DNA of 64,000 nucleotides from Luidia sarsii (lineage: Eukaryota > Echinodermata > Asteroidea > Paxillosida > Luidiidae). How positions within the stretch are numbered: position 1 is the first letter of the stretch; each line of letters starts with the position of its first letter. A program made the translations under genes and the position numbers. Below, piece by piece: positions 22,701 through 36,200 of this stretch. The stretch spans positions 3,136,459-3,200,458 of the forward strand of contig OX465111.1 of assembly GCA_949987565.1 (NCBI GenBank). The letters are read 5' to 3'. The notes under the pieces are model-generated. The model had not been told where the DNA came from, made no database searches, and was given only the letters and a program-made list of their open reading frames with translations.

Positions 22701-22880
22701 TTTATTGAATCTTTGGACGCGATTTCGGGCACTTTTACTTTTTAGTTTTAAGGCCTTCGGTTGACGATGTGTTTTTGTATATTAAACGCGGTGGGATACT
22801 AGTGCAACAGACAATCTCAAAACTCGTTTAAGGGGAGCTCCTAGCGGCCCAGTAAGTGGGACTACCACGATACATTGTTA

Positions 22881-25800
22881 CAACAGGTTACAAAGTACAA
22901 GTTACAACATTACGACTACGACTACGTCACAGTACGTGAGTACGAGTATGGCGAGTCTCATTCACTCTCAATCTCATTCTTTCGAAATATTAAAAGTTTA
23001 AAACACTTTAAATTCACGTTGACAAAAAGCACACCTAACAAATGTCACCTAGGAGGCATCCATAATCATTCAAGCTTACCATGTCTGGTGGATGATAAAG
23101 ATTAGCCATCATTTGAAGCACTTTTGAGACGTACTTTGGAGATATTAATAACCGCACGTGTGTTTAAAATGACGCCATGTATTGTGCACATAAGAAGTGA
23201 GCCCTCTAGGGTTCAGCTGTCCGCAACCTTTTTTTTTAGATTGAAGATTTTTTGGGACTGAGCCAAAGATCAGATCGCATTATCAAACTTTCCTTTTTCT
23301 GATAAGCTTGTTTATCAAATCATATTTTCCTCACTAAATACAGGTGGGACGAATGATTGAAATTAAGAGTGCTTGCGTTCTTGGTGATTTCTTTAAAAGC
23401 TGTTCATGAAATAAACAAACCAAAACCAAGGCACTCGATACAAAGTGTTTGCTTCCAGTTTTTGGCCGCTTCGTCGATCAGCGTTTTCACAGAAACAATT
23501 TTTGCCAAAGAATAAAATTATCATTTTCGTCCATTTCTGATTTTGGGCGGGGGGCCTGAATAGTGCATTCTCTATCATGTGCTGGGGACTTTTTTCCGAT
23601 TACTTATTTTCAAAGATAAATCAATCAATCAACTTTTACCTTTTTCATTCATCTGAGAGCAAAACCCAACTGGCGTTCAGATCCGAGAAATGACAAAGAA
23701 ACGTCAGTGTTTTTCCCCCCCAAAAAATAGATTTACTGTTTGTTTTCAGAGGACCATGCTTCAGTGATATGACATTAGACACAGATTGGTTTACATTATT
23801 CTTTATCATATTATTTTTTATTACAATCTTCACTGGGTAAAAAAGCAAATAAAATAGACATTTAAATAAAACTCCTGTTCACTTGATTTTTCACAAACCC
23901 ACACATTAACATAATAATTATGACTTAATAAAATGAAAACTCTTCACAAAACACAAATGCATATTATTGATGAGCAAAAGAAATTGTTTCAAATTTCATG
24001 AATGTTCAAATCTTAATGTTCTTGCAGCCAACAGAGTGACCCCTTGACCTAGATTCACTCAAATAAAGTAACCAAGGGCTTTTCTTTCTTTATTGTTTTA
24101 ATTTGTTCAAAAGTTCCCAGTCAGGTTTTCCTTCTTGGTTGATTCTTGTTAGAATCATTTCCTGTGAGTAGCTATGTGATAGTACACCAATTTTTGATGA
24201 TAAATATCATAATTTTCAGTTTGAAAATAAAAGGCAAAGAAAATTTCGACTGGACTGGGACTTGAACCAGCGCTCTTGCCAATCCTGTATTAAATTTGAC
24301 CAAAAATGTAGGCCTATATCTCTGATTTGGTCCAAAATAGCTCTAGACAAATATTTCAACTTGAAGAAGACAGTTTCTAGGTTGTGGACCATTTTTAGGT
24401 CTTCCATTAGAAATATACACCCTCACATAATATTGAATCTATTATATAAAGTATAGGCCATTCGGATGGTCATTATAATTATTTGCATTAATTTATTGCA
24501 AGAAACTAGAAGAAAATAAAGCAAGTTGAACTACAAACCATTTCCCTTTTATACTTTCAATTGCAACTTTATTTATCCGCAATGTTAATCACCATAAAAT
24601 GCGTACAATTGTCAGTTTAAAAATGACAGTAATCGGAGGCTATAATAATTGTGAAGTTTAAGATTATGCATTCAAGGTTAGGATACCAGCTGCGTTTTCA
24701 AAAATACACCGTTAACTGTCGCAAATCATCCTTATTATCATACCTTATTGCCTAGTTCATTATACGGGAGTTAATAATTATAGTTTGAATTACATACCGT
24801 AGTTTGAATTACATAAGATACTCCTTTTCAAAGGCTGTGCAAAAGGCAAACAGGAGGACCAAAGAGAGGATTAACAAATCCAAATCAATAGCAAATATTA
24901 ATTCAATTTCCTGTCTTGATCAAAGCTTATGAAAATATCAAGATTGGAACAACTGTACGATAAAAACAAAAGCTGTAAACGTGAGGTAATGAATTTAAAA
25001 GCGTTACGACAAGTCAAATACCAGTATAGTAAGTTTCTATCATTTTCTGACTCCTGTTAGAAATATCCTTGCATAGTTAACATGGTTAATGCCGTAAACC
25101 GCAAGTAATGCTTTTTAAATAAAAAAAGTTGTTAGGATTCCATCACCCCAATAATATCAGTTATGGTATTAATACAAAATTCCAGTAGATTAACACTTTT
25201 ACAATTCTTAGATGCAAAATCATTTTTAAATGGCAGTAAAGTGTAGTCCATCGTTGGCTTTTGAGAAACATCTGGCTCTTTAAACTTTCCCGATTTGCAT
25301 GTTTGTATTTTGCTTTAACTAAAATATACTTATACATAGTTTTGCAAGCCATCTAAATACAGCATTATCAACTGTGCATATTTTTTGAAATTGGTGTCAA
25401 TCTTACATTACACAAAGAAGAGTGTGTGTGTTTTAATCTGTAAGGGAGACTTTTGGAAACAATAATTGCCATCAGCCTTCAACTTGCTCCTGTGAAAAAT
25501 TGGTAAACACACACATTTTCCCCCACTATGTTTACCTTTAAAATTCCCTTATTCGTACAGCAGTAGTAAAATCATAGTATGATACTTATCATGCTGTATC
25601 TATGCCATTATGAAATTAAAGTGAAATTTTTGTCATGTCTGATCTAAACAATAGTGGACAACATAAAATTATCAATGAAGAACAGACTTTTAAAAATAGG
25701 CATTGAAAGATTAGATCCAACAAAAACAAAACACTGGCATCTTCACCAAACCAACGTTATAAAGTCTCCATTATAAAGCTATGATAACCTCTTCATATTC

Positions 25801-26585
25801 ACATTCTCATACTCTTGCATCATAATGCGTTACACATATACAATATAACAGTTTATGGAAAAATCAATCAGCAAATCTAAAGAAATTCAACTGTAAAGGT
25901 ATATAAAAAAATAAATGCGTGTAAACAAAATGTTTAAAAATCTTTTAGTAGTCCCATGCAAATACAAAGAAGAATGTTTGTTATAAGTGAGTTTTTTGTT
26001 AAATTAAATATACTTTTGATATACAAACGTCCATTCAATGCAGATAAAATCATAATCAAATCTATTTATAATTATAAACTTAGTAACTTAGTGCCAATTC
26101 AATCAAATTTACATCACTGACCAGAAACCATCTTTGGAATTATTCAAACCATTTCAGGAAATCTATCTCAAACCAGATTTCCTAACTGAAGATCAAACTT
26201 CCTTCCTTCCTCTACTTTTCTATAACAATATTATCATTGAATTTAAATTGAAATCAAGGGCAGGGACACATAGGCCTATATCCACAGCAGAGCTATAGTC
26301 ACTCTTACTTTCCAATGATGGATGCTTATTATGGGATTAGTTTTAAAGCAGGTGTTTTGTATTCAAATGATTATTTGATATCAGCATTTTCGCGAGCTAT
26401 TTGGTTCGCATTTTGCAATACAATTTGTTATCATTATCATTTTGTATTATCAACTTTCGGTGTTTTGTATGCATACATTTTCATATGTTCAATATTCCCC
26501 CCTGTGAAATAACAAATTACCGTAATACAAATTAATACAAATTAGTACAAATGCATATAAGTAATTGTGTAGTGCTTCTAACTAA
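22881..26585. other. AT-rich intergenic DNA; SINE remnants at 24.1-24.3 kb
   Basis: No open frame of interest and no recognised gene in 3.7 kb. At 24096-24140 the reverse strand shows the GGAAAACCTGACTGGGAACTT block of the 17.8-kb SINE unit. At 24249-24281 there is a plus-strand GACTGGGACTTGAACCAGCGCTCTTGCC remnant of its tRNA-like part. The two pieces are in opposite orientation, so the copy is rearranged. Part of this stretch could be 3' UTR of the minus-strand giant gene if the poly(A) site at 26586 is not the one used. Confidence 0.5.
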
Positions 26586-26591
26586 TTTATT
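26586..26591 (-). terminator. Candidate poly(A) signal of the giant gene
   Basis: On the minus strand this reads AATAAA, the first such hexamer I find downstream of the stop codon at 27272. It would give a 3' UTR of roughly 700 nt. The hexamer alone is weak evidence in AT-rich DNA, and later sites are possible. Confidence 0.35.
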
Positions 26592-27271
26592 CCTTATTAC
26601 GTCATATCGCACCTACTTCTAGAATATTTTCCCACAACAGTACAACATTAAATAATTACTTGCTTTAGAAAACAAATATAAAAATAAAAGTTCCTTTGAA
26701 GCAGACTATCGTTGGTTAATTGTGCAGTTATTGCCATTACATGTATTTACAAGTCAGCCTGCAATTCTACAGTTACAATGTCCATATCTCCATCTCCATG
26801 TTTGACGTGTGCTCTATCGACTGAAATATACCAAGTATTTACACGAGGTCACTCATGAACTATCAATAGTACTGAATACAATGCGTCCTTCGTGTCTGTA
26901 TTTTGCAATCTGCCTATAGTTAGTCAAACTATCCGAAATAATTTGATTTAACCATTTGAATTGAACCAATTTTGCCAAACATCACTGTGAGGCCCTTGTG
27001 TTTCGACATTAATTAACTCAAAATCACTGAAGCAATCAAATGGAAAAGTTTAAAAAGTACAAAAATAGGTTGGAGAATATAAACTGAAAAATTTGTTTCA
27101 TAATGTGTGACACACAGCACCTGAAGCAACTTCCAATTCCTTTCACAGGAGTCATTTCTTCAACTGAGCCCCAAATACTATCTGAATATTCAAAGTGCCT
27201 CGAGTGCTTTTTTGTTCCCTCTTTGAAGGCTTATTGTTATCATGCCATACCTGGATATTTTGGGAGTTTGT

Positions 27272-30200
27272 TTAGAAGTCCCCAACATCAAACATCTCGT
27301 CCCATGTGGCCAGGTTCGGGTCTGAGCGCGACAGCCTCCCCTGATGCTGAGACCACTGCGAGCGGCTGGACGATTCCTTCTGCACCAGTTTGGCGTAGCG
27401 TATCTCGGTGGACAGGGCCGCGATGGAGCCCGCGTCCACCATGACCTGCTCGGGGGCCGGGTGTCTCCTCCCGACGCCCCGCTGCCCGAGCACCGTGTAC
27501 GGGTAGGCGCTGGAGTACGACGGCGGCGAGACAGCGGGCGGGGCCACCGCATCCGAGGCCGCCGCAGTGGCCGTGAAGAGGTCCGGCTCAGACCTGGAGA
27601 GGCGGCCGCCGTTGAGGAGTCCCTCACGGTGTCGGGGATCCCCGTCCAGGTTCATCCTGTAGCCCGTCAGACGCGGCGGACCCTCGGGTTCCACCACCTC
27701 AGACATGCTCAGCTCCTCCCGGACGCGGCGGCGATCGATCTTGACGACAGAGTGCCGCTTGCGCGGTGGCTCCCCGGGAGCGAGGGACTCATCTCTGGGC
27801 GAGGACTCCATCGTCGTTGCCGTCGGCAGCAGCAGCGAGGGCTCCGGGGCCGGGGCATCGAAGGAGTAGACGTCGCAGTCGCCGTACACGGTGACCGTGT
27901 CGTCATCCGAGCTGGCGTCGGAGTCGGTCGGGGCGTGCTCGGGGAACTCCGCCTGCCCGCCCTGCCAGAAGTTGGGGTCCTCGTGGAGGAACGGGTCGGC
28001 GAAGTCCATCACGGCCGTGAAGGACTCGGCGTCCGTCTCCGAGTCGCTGGTGTCCACCTCGGAGTCCCCGTTGTCCTTGGCGCTGAAGGACGGGAACACG
28101 CTGCCGCCGGGCGACCACTTGGGAGGTTGGCACAACTCCCTGTGCCTCTGGATCAGCTCCGACAGCCGGCCCAGCGGGAAGTCCGACTCGTCATCGCTCG
28201 GCAGACCCTCCGATAGCAGATCGGAGAGACGGGTGACCATCCCCCTCGGAATCGGCGTCAGCTCGGTCGAGCTGTGGTCCGGCGTGAAGAAGAGCGGGGA
28301 CAGCCGGCCCGGGGAGGAAGAGTGGACAATGCGTGCCCCAGAGCAGGGAGAGCCTTTCTTGTCGAAAGGGACGTGCAGTCGGAACGGCGAGGCGTCCCTC
28401 GTGAACCAGTCGCTGGTCTCCGTCACCGAGGTCAGGTCCCCGAAGGTCAGGCCATCGGGGGTCGTGCCAGTCAGCCTCGCGAGGGGTCCGTGACCTTTAC
28501 GCGGGCTCTGGGAGGACCTCCTGTCAAGCGTGGATGGGCTGCTGAAGTAGTCGAATCTCGACGACCCGTAGGTGCGCGAGGGCGAGCTGAAGGGAGAGGT
28601 GGCCGGTAGATCAGGCGTGCCTGGCATGGCCTCGTCTCGGTTGACCAGGAAGCCGATCAGGGTGGCGTCGTCGTCCGTCACTATCACCCGGGAGAGGCTC
28701 AGGTCGCGACGAATCTTCTCCAGCTCGGTCAGGCCGACCAGGCTGTCGGAGTCCGTGTCCGAGAGGACCGCCGGGGACGCCTCAGCAGCCGGTGCCGCAC
28801 GCGACGGCAGCCAGCCGGGCTCAAGGACGCTAGTGCGGGTCGGGTACGCCGGGCGTGACGGGGAAGAGGAGGTCGGGGTGGAGGTTCGGAAGGCGCTGGT
28901 GTAGGTCGTCCCAGCTACTGTGGTCTGCAGCAGGATCACCTCGCAGCGCGGCGGCGTCGACCTCAGGACGTCCCTGACGAGGTCGCTGTCGCGAGACTCG
29001 TGCCTGGATTCGTACACGTTCCTGCGCGACTCGGAACAGCTCGGCCTGGAGGCGGCTCGGTCGGGAGTCGGGACCAACGGAATGTAGTCCAGCCTTGCCA
29101 GCTGCGGCTTATAGCTTGGGCCATCCGCCTGCCGGTCGGCCAAAGCGGGCGGCTGTCCGAAGCCGGAGCTCTGCGGGGGTTCTGGTGAAGGGAACCGCGG
29201 TGGAGCGCTCTCCACGGGCATAACCCGCTCTCCTGTGATGACTTCGTTGACGTACGGACGATCCACGAGGACATCTTTAGTGTATACTGACTGAGTGGTG
29301 GGCACAGGACTAGGCAGGCTGACTAGATCAAAGGGAAGGAACAGTAGAGGTGAGTTGGCCTGTTCTCTTACAACCGGCATGGCCTGGATTCTTCTGTCGG
29401 TTACTTCAGCCACGTTTTCATACTGCACCGAGCTGTCCCGGGTGATCGGGGCTTTGTCCTCTGGCTCGTCCTCCGCTCCTTCGGGGATCTCGACCTGCGT
29501 GGACAATTCTTCCACCGGCTGCGGCTGAGTCGACGTGCCCTTGTCGAAAGCGATGGGCTTGACTTGCATCGAGGTGTCCCTGTGACTCACCGGCTCGGAC
29601 TGACAGAAGGCGTCCGTGTGCTCGGAGAGGGTCTGTGTGTTCTCCGACGTCAGGAGAGGAGTCTCGGTCTGGACGTACGTCGGGTGCATCGCCCTCGCCT
29701 CCATGGCCGTGCCTTGCTCTTCGGTGGCCGGCTGCGCTTGGCAGGTGACTGCCGCTGTGGGTGGGTCTCTCGAGAACTGGACGGCCGCATCGGACTGGTC
29801 TGGCCTCATCTCAAACTGTCCGGCCTTGTCAGCGCTCCTCACAACGGCTTGGACTCCCGATTCGCGATTCGGCGCGGCAACGGGCGACGTGCCCTGGTGC
29901 TTCGTCTTTGGCTGGGCTTGCACGTTGGCGTTGAACTGCCTGACCGTCTCGGTGGATGTGCTGTGGTCTACTTGGAAGACGTGGGTTTGGGCAATGGCGT
30001 CGATAACCTTTCTCTGCACGTCGTACTGGCTCGACCGGTCTCTGGTCTCGGAGCTGGCCTGGACTCGGACATCCTGTACATTGGCCACTGGTGGAGTGGT
30101 GCCGCGGTCAATCATTAAGGGCTTGATGGGTTCTGGTATGTACTCCGTGGGTTGGTACATCTCCGGAGCCTCGGTCCTCACCTCGTGGATGACCTCCCTC

Positions 30201-33200
30201 ACATATTCCTCTTCGATCTCTCGCCGTATGATCGGCTCCAAATCTCGTCGCACCTGCGGCTCCAAATCTCGTCGCACCTGCGGCTCCAAGTCTCGTCGCA
30301 CCTGCGGCTCCAAGTCTCGTCGCACCTGCGGCTCCAAGTCTCGTCGCACCTGCGGCTCCAAGTCTCGTCGCACCTGTGGCTCCAAGTCTCGTCGCACCCG
30401 AGGCTCCATCTCTCGACGGATGTGGAATTCGAGGTCCTCTCGCGTCCGCTCTTCGAACTCGATCCTCAGTCGGGATTCAAACTCGATCTTCAGCTCCTCC
30501 TTGATCTCAATCAACAGCTCCTCCCTGTATTCCTCGATGTACTCCTCCTTCAGCTCTTCGCGGATGGTGAGATGAATCTCTTGCCTGACGTTGTCGCGCA
30601 CCTCCGATTCCCTAAGTGTGTTGATCTCGTGTTGAACCTCGTGATAAATCTCCTCTCTCAGTGTCTCTCTGATCTCACTGGTCACTTCAGTCCTCAGTGT
30701 CTCTCTGATCTCACTGGTCACTTCAGTCCTCAGTGTCTCTCTGATCTCACTGGTCACTTCAGTCCTCAGTTCCTCTCTGATTTCTAGACGGAGAGCAGAG
30801 TCATCGAATGGCTCAATCGGCTGCGAATACTGCGGGGCAGAGGACACTTGCTGTAAGGTTTCAGGCTGAATGAGAGGTTCTGGTTCGGGTTCGATGAGGG
30901 GTTCTGTCTGAGGAACCGGAGGCTCCAGGTTGATGGGGGAGCTTGCTCGATCTCGACAGGTCTTTTCGACTGCATCAGACTGGGTGGCGATGTCAGAATT
31001 CTGGGCTTGAAACTGCACCGTGAAATCGGCAGTTCTCACCTCCTTCTTCTCAGACTGGGTTGTCTCGTGGCGCTGGGTAGGAATGACCTGAATTGAGACG
31101 TCCCTGAAGTCGGGCTTGGTGGTAATGCCTTTGTCAGAGGACTGGGGGGTCATCTGGACAACCTTATCGGCGGAGCCGATGGGGTCGTACTGCGAGGGAG
31201 CATGACGCTGCTCAACGTTGGCCTGCACCGACATCTGGTTCTTCCTGACAGGTATTGGGGAAGTGGTTTGGGTCACGACATCCGGCCTTGCTTGGGTCTG
31301 CCTCTCCGAAGTCGGCTTCGGTCTGTGCAGGGTCGATGTCCCTTGGTCTGCCGTCTCTGGTCCGGCCTGAGTGGAGACTGGTGTGCTATCCACCGCGGTG
31401 GCCACTCCGGCATCCACCCTCAGTGGTTCCACCTGGGCGGACATGTCTTGTCCGGGCGTTTGATGCTGAGAAGCCGCGTCTCTTGTCAGGGCCTTCTCGG
31501 ACTCCTCTGCAGGAAGGTCGGCCTGTGAGGCTGCACTGTGGCAGGGGACGGGTGATGTGTAGGTGGACTCATTCACCGTAGTCGGACTGACTTGGATGCT
31601 CGTGTCAAAGTGGACCATCTCCGAATTGAATTGACTCTGGGCATCCCGCATCGGTGGATACAAGGGCGAGGTGCTTCTGTTCATGGCATCAACTGAGCTT
31701 GTCTGCACCGCGGAATCGACGTTGAATGTTGGCTGTGACATCACCCAATCGGTTTCGTCCTTCTCAACCGGCTCCTCTATTTCGTAGACCACCTGATCAG
31801 AGATGAGGAGTCTCTCTATGATGTCGGTACTCTCCATCATCTCAGTGTCGTAGAAGCTGCTGGAGAAGTCACTGGTATAGTCCCAGACGGGCGAGGCACT
31901 CTCTTGGCGAGATTCTAAGCGGGTCAGGACCTCTGCTCTCTCCGCGGGCTGCTCCGCGAAAACGGACCTCTGCTCGTCCCTGCTGATGTACTCCGTGAGC
32001 CTGTCCGAGTAGTCGTGCATGAAGTCGCTCTCGGGTGCTCTGCGTGAGGTTTTGGAGGGGACCGCCCTGATCAGTTCTTCCACCGTGCTGTCCAAGTCTG
32101 ACAGGAGCTCCGTCTGGGAGGAGGCGTTGCCGACCTCCTTCCGCTTGAAGATGGGCGAGTTGCCCTGATCCCGGATGACCGGCTTGGCCTGGACCGAGGT
32201 GTCCTCGACAAACATGCGCTCGTACTGGGAGTCGCTGTGCACCTTAGGCGCCGGCTCACACTGGATGCCGGCACTCTTCGCCGGGAAGACTGTCTGGGTT
32301 TGGAAGGCGCGCACCTGGGGCCTGGTGTCCGTGGCCTGGTCCTGGGATTCGGGCTTCAAGGCGGCGTGCGTTGTCTCGGATTTGGTAGTTGGCTTGGACT
32401 GGATGCCGACATGCGTTTTCATCAGCACGGTCTGGGTGGACGATTGGGAAGTCGGACACTCAACGGATACCCCTTTATCGGTTGTCTTTCGAATAATCTT
32501 GGGCGACGGTGATCTTTGGTCCTCTGGGGCATCGCACTGGACAGATGCCTCTGATTTCTTCGGAGGAGCAGTTGATGTGCCCTCCTCCACCATGAGTGGG
32601 TTGACCTGAATGAAAGCATCCACATGTCTGAAGCCCGTCGAGTGCTGGACAGAAGCTTCTTGAGTCTTCACCGAAGGCTCTTCGATGTCCACTTGAACCT
32701 GGGCAGGGACGTACTTGGTGATCTCGGTCGATGTCCCCTGGGTGATGCTCAGGGGCTGAGACTGGTTGGAGAAGTCCATGTTGGAGGATACGGTCTCTGT
32801 CATTAGGTCCACTGTGCTTGGATTATACTGCACCCCAGCATCCCGACGCAGAATCTTCGGAGCAGGAGCGATGCTCATTTCCTCTGTGGCATGCTCAAAG
32901 GTTACCAGGTCTTCCTCCAAGCTCTCCAGTTGGAGGAAATCCGTACTGTAGTAGGACGTTTCCTCGACTTCGGGTGCTGGAGGTTCTGGGAAGTAGACCT
33001 GGAGGGCCACGTCCGAGGTGGCTGTCGTGGTCTGAGATGAGCCGTCACAGTTATCAAAACCCACCGGGGAGGAGGCACGCTCGGTGGTATCCACTGCTGT
33101 CTGGACCGTCTGAACCTCATAGAAAGGCTCGTGCTGAATGGATCTGTCGATCATCTCAACGTCGGGGAAGGGGATGGGAGCATGCTGTACCTCTGTGACA

Positions 33201-36200
33201 TCGGGTCGAATGAGTTCATCTATCTCTGTGGGAAATTCGACTTGAAGCGCTTTGTCCCTGGTGATGATTTGAGTCGACACTCCGGCCTCCCTTGTCGGGG
33301 GCTTGAATTGTGGAGTTTCCTCGGTTTTGTACACCTTGGGGTTAAATTGCACGGCAGCATCGTTGGTGAGAGGCTTCAGGCTTTCAATTTCCACTTGAGA
33401 CTGGCGATCGACGCGTCTCAGTTGCATCGATTCAGATGAATCATCGACCATCACCGGTTTGATCTGCAGACCCTTGTCGGCCATGTCCGGGAGGTTGTTG
33501 TGCTGGACGCAAGCGTCGTAACACGTCGTCTCGGCCTGGGTCGTGGTGGTTCTGGACGGCTTGGGCATCGTCAGAGTAGACCTAGCTCGCGTGTCCGGCC
33601 TGATGGAGACCTGGGCCGTGGCCTGCTTTGTGCTGACCGGCTCGGTGTTGCTGGAGGAGTTGGTGGTAGGGGCTGATGTCAGACTACCCTGGTTTGTTTG
33701 GAGCGGCTTAACCTGCGACGATGTGTCGACCATTAGCGGCCTGTCATAGATGACGACTGTTTGGATTCCTGCCGTCATCATGCCGACCTCCTTCTCTATT
33801 CTGGCTTGCACTCCGGCGTCTGCGCTGTCTACGGTCGCTTGGGAGCTCTCCTGTCGAACGCTCACCGTGGAAGGCTCTGTCTGGGTCGAAGCAGGAAGAG
33901 GATCCAGCGGCATGAGAGTGGACACGGCGTGCTCGCTGGTTTTCGGGCGAGCCTGCGTGCCTATGTCGAGCAGCATCGGGCCCAGCTCTAGATAGGTGTC
34001 GTCTTCGGGTTGGGCCTGGGTGCCTCTGTCGAGCATCAGCGGGTCTAACTCCAGGTAGACGGGCTCTTCTTGGGGTGCTACGGTTGACATCCCGTGCTCA
34101 GCTGTCTTGGGATGGGCTTGGGTGCCTCTGTCCAGCATCAGTGGGTCTAACTCCAGGTACACGGGCTCTTCTTCCGGAGTTGTGGTTGACATCCCGTGCT
34201 CGGTTGTTTTGGGTTTGGCTTGGGTGCCTCTGTCCAGCATCAGTGGGTCTAATTCGAGGTAAACCGGTTCCTCTTGAGGTGTTACTGTAGACATGCCATG
34301 CTCGGCTGTCTTAGGCTGGGCTTGGGTGCTGCTATCCATCATCATCGGTCCGAGCTCAAGATAAGACGGGTCCTCGGACGGGGAAGAGGTGGTCATCCCG
34401 TGATCGCTGGTCCTCGGCTGCACCTGCGTGCCGCTGTCCATGAGGATCGGGCCGAGCTGGAGGAAGGGGCTGTGCTGGACGGGCACCTGGCTGACACGGA
34501 TGACCTCCTCCAGGGGTTCGTCCTGGGAGTCGGTCTGAGCCTCGGTGCTGGTGTACGTGAGCAGGTTGGTGGCTGTCGATTGGTCACCCTGAGTCGGCTG
34601 GACTTGGACCGGCGCGTCCTCCGTCTCTGGTCGTGGCTTGTCCTTGGCCTGCCTGCCGGACAGCCTCTCCCGCTCGGGGTTGGATGACCACTCCAGCTGA
34701 CTGAGGAAATGCTTCTCCTGCGGACGCATCGAGAGCTCGCTCACGACGATCGGGGTGGGGGTGACCTCTCCCCTCACCACCCTGGTGGAGAAGAAGTTGA
34801 ACTGCGACGACTCGCTTTCGTGCTGCATGCCGCGGTCTTCGGTCTCCAAGTCCGTCTGCGCCCAGCTCTCCCCGAGCTCCGGCCGGAGATCCGGCAGCGA
34901 CATCGGGGCGTGCACCGGCGGGACGTAGACGGGAGAGATCACCTCGTCGACCACGCGGACCGGGATCGAGTCGGTCTGGACGGACGCACTTGCAGATTCC
35001 AGCGGCTCCATCACGGTGCTCCCGTCGCTCACGTTTCTCCTCGGCGTTTGAGTTGATCCCGCTTGGAGCGGCGTCAGCGGCTTCATCTGCAGTCCTACCT
35101 CCTTGACATTCAGCACGGGCGCATCGGTCCCGCTGTGGACAGACTCCCTTCCCTCTGTCTGCGATTGCATGTCCATGCATCGGCTGGATGTCTGAGTGCA
35201 AGAGTCCAAACTCACTGGTGCTGCGACGATGTACTCGAGTACTTCCTCGACTTCCTCCCCCGTCTCATCCGTCTGAGTTTCCTCGTGCTGACGCTCGGAC
35301 TGCTCCGTCTGGGAGCATTCAGTGCGAACGACCGCAGCGTGCTGCATGGCCACGTCCACGATCTCGGGTTTGGCGTCCAGGAACGTCTGCAGACAGCTGT
35401 CCTGAGATATAACCTGGTCGGTGACGACGCCCATGTTCACGGTCAGCGTCCCGTCGGTCTGGGTCTTCCTGGGAGCGGTGTTGCGCTCGTACTGTGTGTT
35501 CTTGGTGCTGCGCGGGGGTGGGACTGTCTGTGACTCGGCCGCCGAGTACCTGATGCCGGGAGAGGAAGGTCTGTCGGTGGTCTGCACCTTTGTGGTCTGC
35601 GAGTCCTCGTCGGTGACATCGGTGCTGACTTGGACTCCAGCGTGGCTGACATCGGGAGCGAGATCTGGCAGCTGGAGTGGGGCCTCAACAACTGGGACAC
35701 TGGCTTTGTGGATGATCTCGGGCAGGACGATCGGACGACGCTCATCATCGGTCTGAGTGGCGGAGTCATCGGTCTCGCTGCCCATCGCAAATGTGCCTTG
35801 CTCCTCCGTCGATGTCAGAGGCGTCTGGGTGTGCGTGTCTTCGTTCGTCAGGTACGGCACTGGCACGAACTGGAAGCCTCTGCTCTCGGTCTCGACAGGC
35901 AGAGTCTGTGACCAGATGGGTCTGCTCGGTGTGGGTGTGGTCTCAGTTCCGACGACAGACAGCCGCTTCGGCTCGGTCTGGGACGTGGTGTTCTCCGTGG
36001 CCCTCCTTGTCTCGACTTGGATGTCGGCGTCGATCATGTCAACCTGGTAGGTCTGGCAGTCTTCGTCCATGACCTCAATCTCGGACTCCACATCGGACAG
36101 GAAGACGACGGGATCGGTCTGAACGTCCGTGTCTATCCCGCTGTCCAGAAGTGACTCGCTCTCGTCGTCAGATCCAGCATATTTGATGATGACGGGTTCC

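Larger units (their letters stand above)
20560..22880. mobile_element. Candidate long-TIR element carrying a helicase fragment
   Basis: Outer inverted repeats: TAGTCCCACTTACTCGGCTG and the following AGGAGCTCC...TTAA..CGA.TTTTGA at about 20572-20655 match the reverse complement of about 22785-22866 (GGAGCTCCTAGCGGCCCAG, then TAAGTGGGACTAC). Inner inverted repeats: 20755-20915 matches the reverse complement of 22260-22413 (ACATGTCGGCATTGGACATG; AAAATCTCATCATGAGC; CACAAAGACTGGG). The right side is interrupted by the 189-bp MITE and by a further hairpin half (22141-22260). The interior holds the RecQ-like fragment at 20992-21321. No transposase is visible, so the element is non-autonomous. Boundaries are approximate; I found no clear target duplication. 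Confidence 0.45.
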
